This document shows, one piece after another, positions 37,701 to 50,800 of a stretch of DNA of 64,000 bases. The translations under genes were made by a program, and so were the position numbers. Under the pieces are notes generated by a model. That model was not told the DNA's origin. It saw nothing but the letters and a program-made list of their open reading frames with translations, and ran no database searches. Every line of letters starts with the position of its first letter. The first letter of the stretch is position 1. Source of the stretch: Norana najaformis (Eukaryota > Annelida > Clitellata > Crassiclitellata > Hormogastridae); contig OZ029915.1 of NCBI GenBank assembly GCA_964023275.1, positions 12,902,712-12,966,711 on the forward strand, given 5' to 3'.

Positions 37701-38398
37701 AAGTTTTCGGACGCACTGCTCCACAGATTCAAAAACACTCGGTTCCTTTAAATTTCCTTTTAAATTAAGATGAACAGAAAAATATCCAGCTCAGATGACT
37801 ATGTAAAACAAACAGCTTAAGTTGTGCTAACTTCTAAATGAAGAATAAGTCTCCAAAAACTAAAATACTTTCGGATACAGAATGGCTTCGCCATAAGCTC
37901 AACTCCCGACCACGGGCTTTGCTATTCGCCTCACTAGGAACATGCCCCAGGTTTCAAAATCTCTTTGTCCTCTAAATTCGAATCTTGTATCCGACGCTGA
38001 AAAGTTTACGTTTAGTCAACCTGCTATCAGTAGTATAATGTAGTTATCTGCATAACATAATGTAACATATGTTTGTATTACCAATTCATGTATGCATCAA
38101 AGCATTTTTATTATGCATGGATGGAAACAAAAATCGCTAAAGCTAGTATTAACTTTTCAGGTTCTCTGCTCAAAACAAGAAGTCTCCTGAGTACAATACG
38201 CTTAACTACCAGTCTAGTTCCGTCTGTGATCGGCACATGGACCAGCGTATTGCCCTGGGAATCGCAAACGGCCTTCTTGAGAACGACGTCCAGGAGTTGA
38301 ATGCACAAGAGATGCCAAGTTTTCCAGTTTACGTCGGAAGGAATAACATCGATAATGGAATTAGCGCAAATCGTGTTGCTTTGTCTCCTCAGTTGTGA
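31737..38398 (+). CDS. LCSR-B: lectin-CUB-sushi transmembrane receptor
   Basis: Predicted 438 residues. Exons: signal peptide 31737-31830 (hydrophobic LTLSIFVLLTCAVDLGLC), lectin-like 33021-33323, CUB-like 34424-34801, sushi-like 35099-35251, stalk 36075-36143, transmembrane 37347-37428, tail 38161-38398. An in-frame ATG four codons upstream (31725) is also possible. The lectin acceptor is at 33020 (gttaag|CTGCACC), giving the right phase. The lectin domain lacks about four residues between GRCITAEEIDTFG and SRYLGCS that the other copies have. The helix is IGGFTLLICLTILCIGIVCL, ending LRR. The tail has SPEYNTLNY near the membrane and ends about 14 residues beyond FPVYVG, where relatives have PTYS. 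The stalk (EASDPDEKSQLLTDTWSDEQ) is acidic. The intron at 31831-33020 contains an unrecognised minus-strand frame (32619-32954). Confidence 0.88.
37055..37112 (-). repeat. L2-like 3' hairpin relic
   Basis: The pair acagcgcattttgaagc and gcaaaggcgttctc resembles the 3' terminal hairpin of the L2-like fragments at 24.9, 40.0 and 52.2 kb. No coding part is visible. Confidence 0.35.
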
Positions 38399-39123
38399 TT
38401 TTGCTTTTGAATTTACTGATTTTTTTTGCATAAATAACAGTTTACGACACTAATTGACTTACACACTGCAAAAGCAACAGTATTTTTCATTAAATCTTTA
38501 GAAAGTGTCTGAGTCTTCTAAAACCTCGTGCTTTTTGTACATTGATAGTGCTAAATGGTTTAGGTGAAGCGTTGCATCATTACATGTAGGCGAGTGTGCG
38601 CAGAAATGGTAATCTACGTTCATCTTAGCCGCAATGACTCTTCATGGAAATTTTATGAGACAGACTAGTATGTAAGTTCGTGGTATACACCAAACATTAA
38701 GAATTCCTTGAAGCTCTCTTCCTTCCAGCATAGCTGACTTTTTAGTTAACGAAAAGCTTTATGCTAACATATGTATCTTATTTCAACTCTGTCATTTGTG
38801 TTTATTTTATGCTGATGAAATCCATATACATATACACATGAAATACATATTTATGCAATAGGAAACTATACAAAATTTTACATTTTACAGCATATCGGAC
38901 TATACATATGAGTATTTCAGAAACCGATCGTCAATGGACATATATATCGCAACCTCACAGTCCATTGGCCTGCATATACAAATTATGCCGTATTGCATTG
39001 CTTTTCCAAATTCCCGTTTATATGCAGCACAGAGACTTATCACTGACTATACACGCTTGCTGTTAGACAAATATGACTTGTATATAAGTAGGCACACTTT
39101 TACAAGCCTAATTGTTATCCAGA
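38399..39123. other. LCSR-B to LCSR-C spacer
   Basis: AT-rich sequence with no recognised gene. It must hold the LCSR-B 3' UTR; a cataaataac stretch close to the stop may serve in polyadenylation, but no clear AATAAA was assigned. Confidence 0.5.
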
Positions 39124-39142
39124 TTTTGAGATGATCCCCGAC
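39124..39142 (+). promoter_or_regulatory. Shared upstream motif of LCSR-C (most diverged copy)
   Basis: TTTTGAGATGATCCCCGAC lies 247 bases before the LCSR-C start codon and differs from the consensus at two positions. Confidence 0.5.
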
Positions 39143-39389
39143 CTCTTTATGCCAAAGCAGCAATTACAGATTACATAATATATTTAAGACAGATCAGTGC
39201 GCCAAGTGATGCTTTGCGCTGAATTCTGTGACAGACCATTATTCAGCTAAGTGATCTGAATTGTTACAGACAGTGGACCAAAATTATTAGGTTTGTGCGT
39301 TTTGAAATACACTCACATACGTAGAAGTCTGCACATGGTGACGGTTGTCTCGTTTCATCGACACATGTAGGCTACAACAAAGATTACTT

Positions 39390-42300
39390 ATGGCGTTGAA
39401 CTTGACAAATTTGCAGATTTTCATAGTCATAATATCGGCCAACCTCTGCGTATCTTTTCTCCATAAAACAATTGAAGAGACAGGTAACACTTTGAATTCT
39501 AATAATAAGCCAGTTATAAAAATAAGCCTGTAGATAGCTACCTGAACAACGTAATGAAACAAAGATTTTTTTAAAAATGAGTAAAAAGGTAGCTCACAGT
39601 TGGGAACACAGGAGATGTAAGAAAATTGGAGCTAGTAAAGTTTTAAAGTGTAACTTGCAAATTTGAGAAGCATAGTAAGTAGTTCAAAAAGAGCGAGAAG
39701 AATTGGAGTTATATGCGGCTAACAAAAATCCCGGAATAAATGGAATTGCGAAATCATGAAAAAAAGCCGGGAATCATGGACAGTGAACTGGCTTCAAATG
39801 GTTGCAGATTATTTAGAATAGATTCAGCTAATCATAGGATCCAAAATGCACCTTTAGACTCTTTTGTCAAACCCTCAGTATCAATACTTTCGTGAGTCCA
39901 TCAGGTCCAATGACCACATATCCTTTGAAGTCGCTTTTGTGGTAGTTTTCTAAAAAGTTAACATTTTATTTGTGCATGTATGTATGTATTTATGTATGTG
40001 TGCATTTATCTTTGTATATATGTATTTATCTGAACTTACATAGCGCCTTTTCAAACTTACAAAGGCGCTGAAACATGGCTATCGAAAGATCTGAAAAGAT
40101 GCATCTGAAGATAAGATGAAAATATTTCTTGAGATATTTGTGGCGGTGAAGTTCTAATTTTTAGCGGAAGCCTGTTCCATGAGGACGGTTCAATGAACGA
40201 GAAAGAATGATTTTTACAAATCGCTGTACTGGAGTGCGGAACCAACAGGTTCCCGTGTGCTGCGGAGTGCATTGTTTGTTGACTCGGCTGGATTGATGCA
40301 GTTAGCTGAGTCGGATTTTATTCGCATGTACAAATAAGACTTAGTGGGTAAAGACCTTGACTGATTCTCAGTCCAGTTAATGACTCTAAAGATTGGCTAA
40401 ACGCAAGAATTGCCGCATGAAAAGCACAGACTTCTAATTTTCGCTAATAAAATTCTGATAAAGTAAGCATTATTACATGCTTGCTATTCTATATTACACA
40501 AATTGCAGGTTAATACCTCTAGTTTCTAAATGTTTCATTGCCTGCTTAATGTGCCGCAGAATACTGCATGCTGGAGTCTTTCCAACCTCGATGTCTGAAG
40601 AATGAGGTCATACTGATAAAAAGCGCCACTTATGGACGCATGCGCATTGGTCGATGTATAACGGCTGCAGAAGTTGATGCTCAACGGTCGCTGGCTGGTG
40701 GTGATGATCCTCGCATCCTTGGTTGTTCAACTGATGTTTTGCCCATACTGGATCGTAAATGTTCTGGAAAGACTAACTGTGACATTCGTGTTGGTGACAT
40801 TTCAAACGAAAACGTCAAGCCTTGTGTCCCTGGTCTAACTGTATACTTGGAGGCCAGCTACGAGTGCGTCAGCAGTAAGTCGTTACTGTTAATTATCTTC
40901 CAATTGGTCAAGAAGTATCACAGTTCAATGTCGGTTAAAACTATACTACAAGCAGCCTCATTATGTTTTAATATTTAGCGTTCGAGTACCTCAAGCTTCC
41001 TTTACAATGACTCTCTTAGGAGATATTTGACCTGCACACTTCGCGTGATAAGTGAAATTTATCCAATCGACCACCACGTCAAGCGAAATCATCATAATAC
41101 TCAGAAAGTCTAGTTTTATAGTTGCAGATGAAGGAAGGTCTTGTGCTGTCTCCGTTTCTACAAATCCGGTTCATATAATCAGCTCAACCTTCTCAGAAAG
41201 AAGGTGTGGAATCAAATTTCAACCATGGTCTGTCGATGCACCTTCTGGTCAGAAAATCCTTATTACTCTTCTCGAATTTTCCTCTTCGAATTCACGTGGG
41301 TTTGAAGAACAAGTCAAGCAGCCATGCTTTAATCACGGCATCATCGTCGATAAAGCTGGAAAAACGAATGCATCAATATGCATTGATGGACAGCAGAGAG
41401 AGAGCCATTTGTATCAGTCGGTCGGTCACTCAGTGCAGATATTCTTCAGCTACGCCGATGATCAGGAAGACAACAACCAAAAATTCATTCTCAGACTGAA
41501 AAGTTAGCAATTTGTATTTTTTTTCTAAAAATTTGGTTAAGCAAAACAAAGCACCATACTTAGGTAAATGGATTATTGATAATGTACAAAAATCGTGTTC
41601 TTACAAGTTATTTGTTAGTTTTATTTCAATATTTTGGCAAGTTTTTCAAAAAACAATCTATTCATGACGTCGCATTGATTTTGCTAATGAATCGTCTACC
41701 TTTCTGTTTAGTTTTAAGTTGTAAATATTTATGTGGATATCAGATCGCAACAAAATAATGATTATGATATCTAAAACTGAGTCAAACTATCTTGAAATCT
41801 TAAAATATGAACTCTATACATAAATTATGATATAAATAAGTATGGCAAATTTGGTCCGATGCAAAAAGGTTATGACCATGAATTCTGTGATATTCTGTGA
41901 TAAGCCCGCTTGAAATATCTAATGAACCCAATTTGCGTAGGTCATTCTTGCTAAATAAAGAATTAATCTTTTGCAGAACTCTTTATTTTTTAAAATGATG
42001 AATGATTAAAGCTACCGGAAGACCCGCCTTCGTGGTCATTATTCAGTTAAAGAGCGTGTTTATAGGCCTTTATGTCTAAAAATTATATTTATGATAGACA
42101 TATGTCATTTGCCACAGCTATTAGTAAATCTGAATAATGTAAGTAATAATTGTAAAATGAAACAATTTGACTGTAGCTGTGGGATGTTCGGACATCATTC
42201 CTCCAGAAGACACTTGGTTGAAAAGGAATGACAATGCGATTATTATTGGTTGCTATGCAAGTCGTCAAACATGGCATCTTAGTTGTGAAGAAGGAAGTTG

Positions 42301-45300
42301 GATTGGCGTATTTGGAAACTGTTCGATAGGTTAGCTTCAATGTTCGACATTATCTCGCGCTTGAGGTTAGCTTACTAGACCTATACCGGGCTTAGGCCTA
42401 AACGCAACATTCACATGGCTTATACCTACTCGAAAATAATTTCAGCTGACAGTTTTATAGCAGCGTTCTAAATGGCATTAAAAAATTTCTGTTATGTCCT
42501 TAAGTCTTGACTCATTAAACAGTGTTTGATTATATCCTGCGCCATGAGTCACAAAAGATCAAATTTATGTTTACCACTACTGCTTGAATAGATGGAATAA
42601 ACAACCGTGGGAGAAATGACGGTCAGGCCGACCATAAGACGATGTAGTTCTTGTGGTCAGAGCTGATTCAGGCGACTATTTCAGACCAGTCATGCGTGCA
42701 GCACTTTTGTAAGGTACTTAATTTAAATGACCTATATTACTTACATATATGATGGTCTGTGTTACAGAACTTGAAGGAAACGATTTAATTGCAGAATCTG
42801 AATTTGTGGCAGAAGCTTGGAATGACGAGCAAGGTAGGTTGGATTCTTTAAAATGGGACGATTTCAGATGCTATTCATCGACTGCATGGGTTTACGGAAT
42901 CGTATCTAAGTAACTGACTCTGCGTGGTTTAACTGTTGCATAATCTTAAGGTATCAGCACAAATTCTTACTTGTTCTTTGCGTTAGAATTTTGATATGCA
43001 TAACTGAAAGTAATTTGATTGTGTCTAAGCAATTATTCCCTAGATCTCAAATCAGCTTTCAAATCCACTCAAGGCGAGATCGAGCGCCTATACTGGCAAG
43101 ATCTTAGCATTAAAACAGTCAATTGCAGAAGAGACAGGACGAGGTTGCCCTTATTATTTTTGCCTCTTCTGGTATACGACCGTTGCAATAATTCATGCTA
43201 CGGAATCGTTTTGCCTTATTTATGCATTTCTTTGAATCGACGTTTATTTTTTACTTTTTTACTTTATAATTATTGGCCTGTTTATTTGTAAATGCATGTT
43301 TTTTAGTTTTAGCTGTAGTAGCCATAAGCGGATTTACAGTTGTGATTTGCCTATCAATTCTCTGCGTCGGATTAGTTTGTCTGCGAAGGTACAGTATTTA
43401 TACTTTAATAGTTTATCACGGTTTTATAAATTAACGCATAACGTTCTTTAAAAAATCTTTATCGCTTAACATTTTTACGTTAATTAACCAGGAAAATTTT
43501 TGCACGTGTTTAGCTGAAGCAACTCTGTTCAATCTGTATAAGTCTTTTACGCCCATCTCACAGCAAAGCAGTGCATTTTACATATAGGTCTGTAGTGTAT
43601 TTTCATGCATTGTGGTCTCATTAATTTAATTCATTTCCTAAAAAGTGTTTCTAAATCTCTGATACTGCCATATCTTGGATTAAGTCATGCCTTGCTTGTC
43701 TTTCTTTTTTCTTAATGCCGCGGGTCATGCACCCTTCTCGATCTCATACTCACAACCGAGTTCTTTTCTTGGTCATCACCTGATCATTTTGTATACATTT
43801 CCCCAATGCAAACTCATCTACTCATTCTCTGTTGATTATCATTTCTATGCTGATAATACATACCAATTTCTTTCTTTCCACCATCATTCAGTCTCTGACG
43901 CACTAAGTCATCTCCATAACACCATTGCCAAATATTAGAATGGATGATGGACAACCGTCGATGTCTCGTCCCTTCAAATACAGAATTTCCATTAATAAGT
44001 CTTCGTTAGCAACACAAAATTAGAATTTGCCTCTCACTTTTGTGCAAATGAGCATAGCATATCATAGCATAACTACGGTTTTATGTGTTTCAGAAGACTG
44101 TGCTAGAACTACTGCAAATTAACAGGGAATGCTTAATAGCCAATCCTTCTTAAAGCTGTCACTGTATCCACTGTGACTGTACTGTGAAGAACCCCCTGAT
44201 TTGTGGCTGGGGGCACCAAGTTCCACCTCCCCTTGGGTCGAATGCATGACAGGGCCCGTTGGCCAGGATGAGGCCGAAGACTTCCGCGTCCCTGTGACTT
44301 GCGGCAACCCATGGCCAGTGGGTTGGGGTCCGGCTAGGGGGCGCTTAGCCCTATTCTCTGCACCTCTTTCCGGTGATCCAATGGGAGACTGGTATCGGTG
44401 GTAAGGGGAGGACATCTTTATATGACGCGTTTGGATCTGAATTAAGCAGACAGGACACGTACACGTTTCAATATGTTCTATTGACACAAAGATCACTACT
44501 AGTAAACACAAATATCAATAAGATTACACCCTAAAAGTTGGTAACACAAAAAAAACAAGCAGTGGCCCTGTGCCAGATATCCTAGACTTGGCTTAAGAGC
44601 GTATAACCGCGCTTGATTCAAAACGATTTAAGTGCAGAATCTGAATTTGTGGCAGAAGCTTGGAATGACGAGCAAGGTAGGTTAGATTCTTTAAAATGGA
44701 ACGAGTTCAGATGCTATTCATCGACTGGGTTTGCGAAATCGTATCTAAGTAACTGACTCCTCGTGGTTTATCTGCTGCATAATCTTAAAGTAACAGCACA
44801 AATTCAGAATCTGCTGCCACCCAAACGAAACTCGAAAGGCTGTGGGTCTCTCGAGCGCAAACGGAATGGGCAGATCTTTCCTCATCCACTAGCCCTATCC
44901 CTTCAAGACTCAAACGTCTCACTATCTTACTCACTTACAAAGCAAATCGTTACTACGTCTTACTCTTGTTTATGCCGTGTTCTTCCCTTCCCAGCGACGA
45001 CCAACGCCGAATGCCTCTCTCAACCGCTGGCTGCAACACAGAGAGCCCCTCTGGGCCTGCTCCTTTTCCCTATATGCTTTCTCTGCTGGTGGGCCTACTT
45101 ACTCACCCCACGCGGCTCCCTTTGGCCAACATCCGTTGCCCGCCTTGGCCCTGGGAGTTGGAATGGTCGGCACCCTGCTGGCCGTCTGCCTTGCCCACCC
45201 GCTTGACCCTGTTCCAGCCAGACTACTGCCTCCAGCCGGCCTGTCCTCGACGCCCCGCTCAGCCGTTGGGTCGCAGGCTCTCCCACCCCTACCCCATGTC

Positions 45301-46965
45301 CAGACTATGGTACACTGCCTACACCATTGTTGCCAAGTCCTACAATTAATTAAAGTCCTCTGTACTAAGAGTCTGTCTCTTCACAGTACTATCATCCAAA
45401 AGATTCCACAAATCAACAACTCTTGCATTAAAAAATCTCTGCCCCAATGTTTCTTCTGGTATCTTAAATAATTTATACCTGGTCTTTAGTTACATGATTA
45501 ATTTCTATTCTCTTTTTTGAACAATGGCACTATGAGTGCATCTCTCCATTCCCGTAATACGTCTCCAGTCTCCTTTGGTGCATCGAAGTTGTGTGCTAAT
45601 ACCTTTCCGAGTTCATCTCTGACTTCGTGTAAAAATTAGGATGTAATACAACTTCGCCCATATTGCCTCTTCTAGACAGTCAAAGTCTGCAGTTTATGGC
45701 CCTTTCATTTCAATCCCTATATTTTAAGCCACATCATCGATATTTAGATACGTAAACAACGTCTAAGGCGCTACTTACACATAGAGTGGTCAACAGCGCA
45801 CTGCATCGTCTATTGGGAAATGAAGATGCGAAAGAGTACTTTTTATACGGATGCTTAGATATCGCTGTGTCCTGACATCTGATGCTAGGGTGAAGATAGA
45901 GAATTCAATCTTTGCAGTGAGGGCGCATAATGGTGGCTGCCAACGGAGCGTTTTCAGATACGAGAAGATATGCTCGCCATTGATGTGAAAAAGCCGACAG
46001 ATAAGTTAGATTATATCAAACGAGCACCAAACCAGTAAAAATGCTGGCTGAAACATTCTGAATGCATTGGAACGGTTAACTAATGATCTAGCCAGTTACG
46101 GCTAGATTCTTAGCCGGCTTATACTTAGCCGGCTGATGACGAAACAAGTCACGGCTGACCATTTTATCAAGAAGTCGCCGGAATTATTTAATGAGACGCA
46201 GATGCTAGAATGTGCATATGCAGTCAACTTTGCTGATGAGGGACTTCACTGAGAGTTCAGTGAGACAGTCTAGCTGCCCACAAGTGACGGTGAGATGACC
46301 TGCACCCGTATTCGCAAGCATTTGGTGACGAAATTTAGTGTGGAATCACACTAAGCAGTTTTCATTCGATGGATTCTGCTTGAGCTTTCGAGAGGTGCAC
46401 AGGGTATCGATGTCTTCTAACACACAAGAGCACTGATACGTCGAGGTGCCAGTGCTATTGTGCAAGAGATATTGATACATCGGGAGTGTGCAGCATGATA
46501 TTGAAATATCGGGTGAGTATATAGATGTGTATATAGATAACAATATTCTGTTGTTCCTCAATGGTGCTATTCAGCAGCTTGATGCAGCACAGAGTTGTGA
46601 AACTTTCAAGAATCAACTTCTATGGCCCATTCATTCACTGACTGTTTACTTGAAGTTTCTAAATATAAAAATACGATAGTGACACCAGATGTAACTTCGA
46701 AACTTTCAGATTTTCCGCTCAAAACAAGAATATGGATATACCCGAATACAGAACGCTTAAGCCTCACGCCAATCTCAGCAGTGGTCAACATGGGGAGCAA
46801 AGAAATCCTTTCGGAATAGCAGCCAACATCCAAGATGATGAAATCCGTGGTTCCTTCGCACCCCAAATACCAACGTACTCGATTTTCGTTGCCGAGAATG
46901 ACTTCAGTGACGTCAATAGTCCAATGGGTCAACCTGACACAAATGATGTTTCAGCGCGAAAGTAA
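39390..46965 (+). CDS. LCSR-C: lectin-CUB-sushi transmembrane receptor
   Basis: Predicted 446 residues. Exons: signal peptide 39390-39483, lectin-like 40560-40874, CUB-like 41128-41502, sushi-like 42177-42329, stalk 42768-42833, transmembrane 43307-43388, tail 46710-46965. The lectin module carries [12 protein letters not shown] and [17 protein letters not shown]. The CUB-like exon has CGIKFQPWSVDAPSGQKI. The sushi-like module keeps four cysteines and GVFGNC. The helix is ISGFTVVICLSILCVGLVCL, then RR. The tail contains PEYRTL and, later, PTYSIFV, with an extension of about 27 residues after it that no other copy has. The lectin and CUB-like domains are closest to LCSR-B. The 3.3-kb intron before the tail exon holds an L2-like reverse-transcriptase fragment, a second partial copy of the stalk exon and a GC-rich block. 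Confidence 0.88.
40025..40290 (-). mobile_element. L2/CR1-like LINE 3' end in LCSR-C intron 1
   Basis: The minus strand encodes a typical CR1/L2 C-terminus (LVPHSSTAICKNHSFSFIEP, SWNRLPLKIR) followed by an AAGGCGCT...ATAGCGCC hairpin. It is 5'-truncated and antisense to the host gene. Confidence 0.75.
43690..44050 (+). mobile_element. L2/CR1-like reverse-transcriptase fragment
   Basis: The plus strand shows a degraded RT palm: LGHHLIILYTFPQCKLI corresponds to the usual LGPLLF block, and DYHFYADNTYQFLSF to the YADD box with its second D changed to N. After a frameshift comes NRRCLVPSNTEFPLI, matching the usual N.L.LNPSKTE block. The element is dead and lies in the LCSR-C intron after the transmembrane exon. 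Confidence 0.7.
44180..45320. other. GC-rich blocks in the long LCSR-C intron
   Basis: Bases 44190-44420 and about 45000-45320 are much richer in G and C than anything nearby, and open frames run through them on both strands (proline- and alanine-rich, for example LSSTPRSAVGSQALPPLP). The abrupt change suggests inserted mobile DNA. I recognise no protein family, so no function is given. Confidence 0.4.
44618..44808 (+). pseudogene. Partial duplicate of the LCSR-C stalk exon and its downstream intron
   Basis: The segment repeats bases 42782-42969 at roughly 90% identity by eye, covering most of the stalk exon (AESEFVAEAWNDEQ), its gtaggt donor and about 130 intron bases. An acceptor-like gtgcag directly before AATCTG keeps the stalk phase. 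It lies downstream of the transmembrane exon, so it cannot be used in the normal exon order. Confidence 0.8.
45480..46709. other. Unassigned intron sequence before the LCSR-C tail exon
   Basis: No recognised coding exon. It has a small repeated motif around 46110-46137 (cttagccggct and variants) and scattered frames that look mobile-element derived but match no family I know. Confidence 0.4.
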
Positions 46966-47480
46966 TTTTACCTCTCGAAACAGTCAAAACAGCTAAACTT
47001 CTCCAAGAAAAAACACTGTGCTTTCTTAAGGTTTTTCCTTTTATGAACAATGTGCGCGTTAGTTTTGACTTCAGACTTTAGACTAATAAGGAAGGGAAAG
47101 TTACGATGAAGATTATTCCTATTAAACATTTTATAAATTTAGTTATTAACAATTTCTATTATTCTTAAATGACATTTGTTTTCTTAGAAAGGCGAAATTT
47201 GTTTCCCACTATAAGCCAAATGTTGGCTATTAACCCAGTGCGGGATACTTATCCCTTAGTATGGTCCTTAGAACTGTAATCTACACTGACATTATTCATA
47301 TTAGTCGGCATTGGTTCTTCAAGAATTATTTGGCCATTTATAATGCTCATATACTTAGTTGTAGATGGTCTTCAGCAATTTGGATATTTATGATACAAAA
47401 ACAGAATTAGTGGAATAGTCATCTATTTTAAATTATATGTTTTATAGCAGCTGTTTCATAAACCTGCTGATCTAAAGACG
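46966..47480. other. LCSR-C to LCSR-D spacer
   Basis: An AT-rich spacer of about 500 bases leading to the shared upstream motif of LCSR-D. No gene is seen. Confidence 0.55.
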
Positions 47481-47497
47481 TTTTGAGACGGTCCCTG
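47481..47497 (+). promoter_or_regulatory. Shared upstream motif of LCSR-D
   Basis: TTTTGAGACGGTCCCTG lies 311 bases before the LCSR-D start codon. It is identical over 17 bases to the copy in front of LCSR-B. Confidence 0.6.
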
Positions 47498-47808
47498 TAT
47501 TCTATAATGACAAGTAATTATAGGTCATCGTATCACTGCGCGTTTGACACATGAATACCGATGTTAAACATTAGTTGTTCATACGCAGATGTAGAAACTT
47601 AGGCAACAGTGTCTCAAGTTCAGGATGATTTTTGTAATTTTATATAGGCCTAGGCTTTGTCTTCACTCGTTTGATAATTACTGCTTAGACCGACTGACTT
47701 GGCAGCGGTGCAAGGAATGATAAAGGACTTAACCTTTAATTTTGTTAGAAGATTCGTATAGGTTTAAGCTAATAAACTTCAGCATTAAAAATACAGATAT
47801 TAGGAATA

Positions 47809-50800
47809 ATGATTCTGATAAATATCCATTTTCTTTCGAGTTTAATATTACTTTCTACGCGCTTGGCTGCTGTTCTTTGTGAATTTCTGATGAATGGACC
47901 AGGTACGTCATAGCATCTAAACTACAGCCTATTACACGTTTCTATACTTCATCCCAACAGTATATTCTGTACAATATCGCAACAGATTCTGTCACAGACG
48001 TAAATTTAGTGTTTTCAGATTAGTTTGTGCTCCCCTGAGCTTTCGCATTGCAGAATGAGAGCGCATTTGATGATAACTTACATTTGTCATTTTGGCAAGC
48101 CTACAGTTTTAAATAGACCACAGTGTTGACTACCCATATCGACGTTAGGGTCTATTTAAGTTCCCTAAGCCTAATTTAAATGTATGTGATTGTCGACTTC
48201 AAATTTATGTAATTTATTACTTTGCTAAAGTGATGTTACCGTATTTATGGCATAATATAATTGGTGTTTAACCCTCATCAGAAGAGTACTGCATGTCAGA
48301 GCATTTCCAGCCTCGATGTCCGAAGAATGAAGTTATCATAATGAGAAGCGCCGTATTCGGACGCATGCGCATTGGACGGTGTGTAAAAGCTGAAGAAGTG
48401 GCTGCACACAAAAAAATAGTCGGAGATGATCCTCAGTATTTTGGATGCTCAGAAGACGTCTTAGAAATAATGGACCAAAAATGTTCTGGACAGTCGGAGT
48501 GCGATGTTCGTCTATCCGATATCTCAGACAAGGATATCCAACCTTGCTTTCCTGGTCTAACGGTTTACCTCGAAGTCAGCTATGAATGCAAAAACAGTAA
48601 GTAGCATATATTTGTAGATAAGCGTCATGAGTTAGAGGTCATTTGAGTCATCAGTTTGTCATGTTCTGCATCGAAAGCTAATTGTTTTAGGGTTTATCAT
48701 AAACTGGTATTTCAGCAGCGTATGTTTATGCGACACCTAAGCACTGCCACTGCAAAACGTTCCCTGCCGTCATGCCATCGAAGGTTCACAAATTCACAGT
48801 TGTAGATCCTGCCTAATGCTGAAGCTTAATGTTGACACACAGCCAGCGCCGTCGACGAGTATCTTTGAAATGGCGCATCATAAAAATTAAATAGCTTTGC
48901 ATTGCATTGTACATCTCAACACAAGCACTGCATACGAACCTCGTGAAGTAGATGTTAAAGGGCGGCCATCCGGTGGTTTTCTCGCCCTCTTCATGTAGGT
49001 CATAGAAACCTTCACCGCCCCCGTAATGCCCCCAGCCGTAGTTCGGAAGCCGCTAGGGTTAATACCGAGGTTTGATGCGCCGATCGACCAGGTACTAGCG
49101 ACACTGGATGATTCTGGTAGTAGATGTGTCGTGTAAGTGGACCTAGACTACCCAGACCATCTGCATGAAAGATAGAGCGATTGACCTCTAGCGCCAGAGG
49201 TCAAGTAAGATGTTTCTGTGAGTAAAAGGATTTTAATCCAGAATCTACAAGAAAAACTGTGTTATGTTTGATGTAAAATAAGGCCACGTTATCTCGTGCC
49301 AAGATTATAGGTAGCTTTTAGGTTATTGATGTTACTCTAGGAGATTACAGACTGACACTCCATCATCCCATGCACAGCAGCACAGTGGGTCCCGTGTATA
49401 GTCTGCAAAGGGCCCCAGAGTGATTAATCCGGCCATAGGCATTTTAAGAACTGGTCATCACAATTGAACACGTAACATACAAGTTTAATTTTAACATAAA
49501 TTTGTTATAATAAAGCAACATTGTATAGTTACAACAGCAAAATTGGACTATAAACTTAAAGGATAAAGAACGCACACAACACCGAATACCGTTACCGATA
49601 TCGCCATATAGAGAAAAACCGAAACCGATACTGAAGAAATAGATATAAAAATACCGGAAACCGATAAGACTTAAAAACCGATACCGATCTATTCTAAACG
49701 CCATCTACGATTATTTTATTCTCTTTTTAACAAAAAAATATTTCTTGAAGATTTCGCATTCTAAAACAAACATACTTTATGCAATGCGCACAGTTGCAGA
49801 CGAAGAGCGTTCGTGTACTTTGGAGGCTTCAACGAATCCAGTTCATATAATCGGTTCAACTGTTTCAAAGATAATCTGTGGAAGCAAAACTCAGCCATGG
49901 ATTGTAGAGGCACCCACTGGACAAAGAATTCGTACAAGTCTTCTAGATTTCACTGCATCGACTGAAGACAATATGAGAGAGCAAAGGAAGCGATCGTGCA
50001 GTAATTACGGGGTCATCGTGGATAAGGCAGACAAAAGGAATGTTTCCATTTGTGGTGGTGGCGGATTTAGAGAAAAGGAACTGCATATGTCAAGAGGAAA
50101 TGAAATTAATATCATTTTCAACAGCGCCAACAAAGAGGAAAACACTGGCACTTTAGGCAGACGATTTCTCCTTGCTGTTACAAGTGAGATTACGTGTTGT
50201 TTTTATAAAAGTATTGAGGTTGATTTTTCGATATAATTCTTTAATATTATTATGATAATTTAGTTTCTAAGACTAATTTAATCAAAATAAAATAGCAGTT
50301 TTGCAACACAAATGTAACGCGACATAGCCTATACTAGCGCCTCCAGCGACTGTTGCAACCATGTGCAGTGATCCTAGCTTGGCCTTCAAGTAAGTACTCG
50401 TCAACGCAATGCATTATGATGGTCATCTAAATGTTGAGGCAACGCAATTACTCTTTAGAATTTTACTCCGAATAGAATTACAGCTTTAAAAGGAGTGCCA
50501 TAGTTTGGGCAATTCCCTATAGAAAACGAGACTCCCGAGTTTACTTTAAGTAACACATGTGTAGTGATTTAAATTCTTATAGGGTGACAACTCTGTTGCT
50601 ATTAAAAATGCGCGTGATTATAACTTTCATGTTTTGCCAATGTTTATAATATATTCGGCTCTTAAGTCTAAAACGTTATGTTGGATACTTTAGTGAGATA
50701 GCACAAATCATTAAAATTTGCATCTGTAAATTTTAACCTAACACATAGCACACTGAAAATGCATGCTGCAATTGCTAATCTTTGTAGGCGTTGGTTGTTC

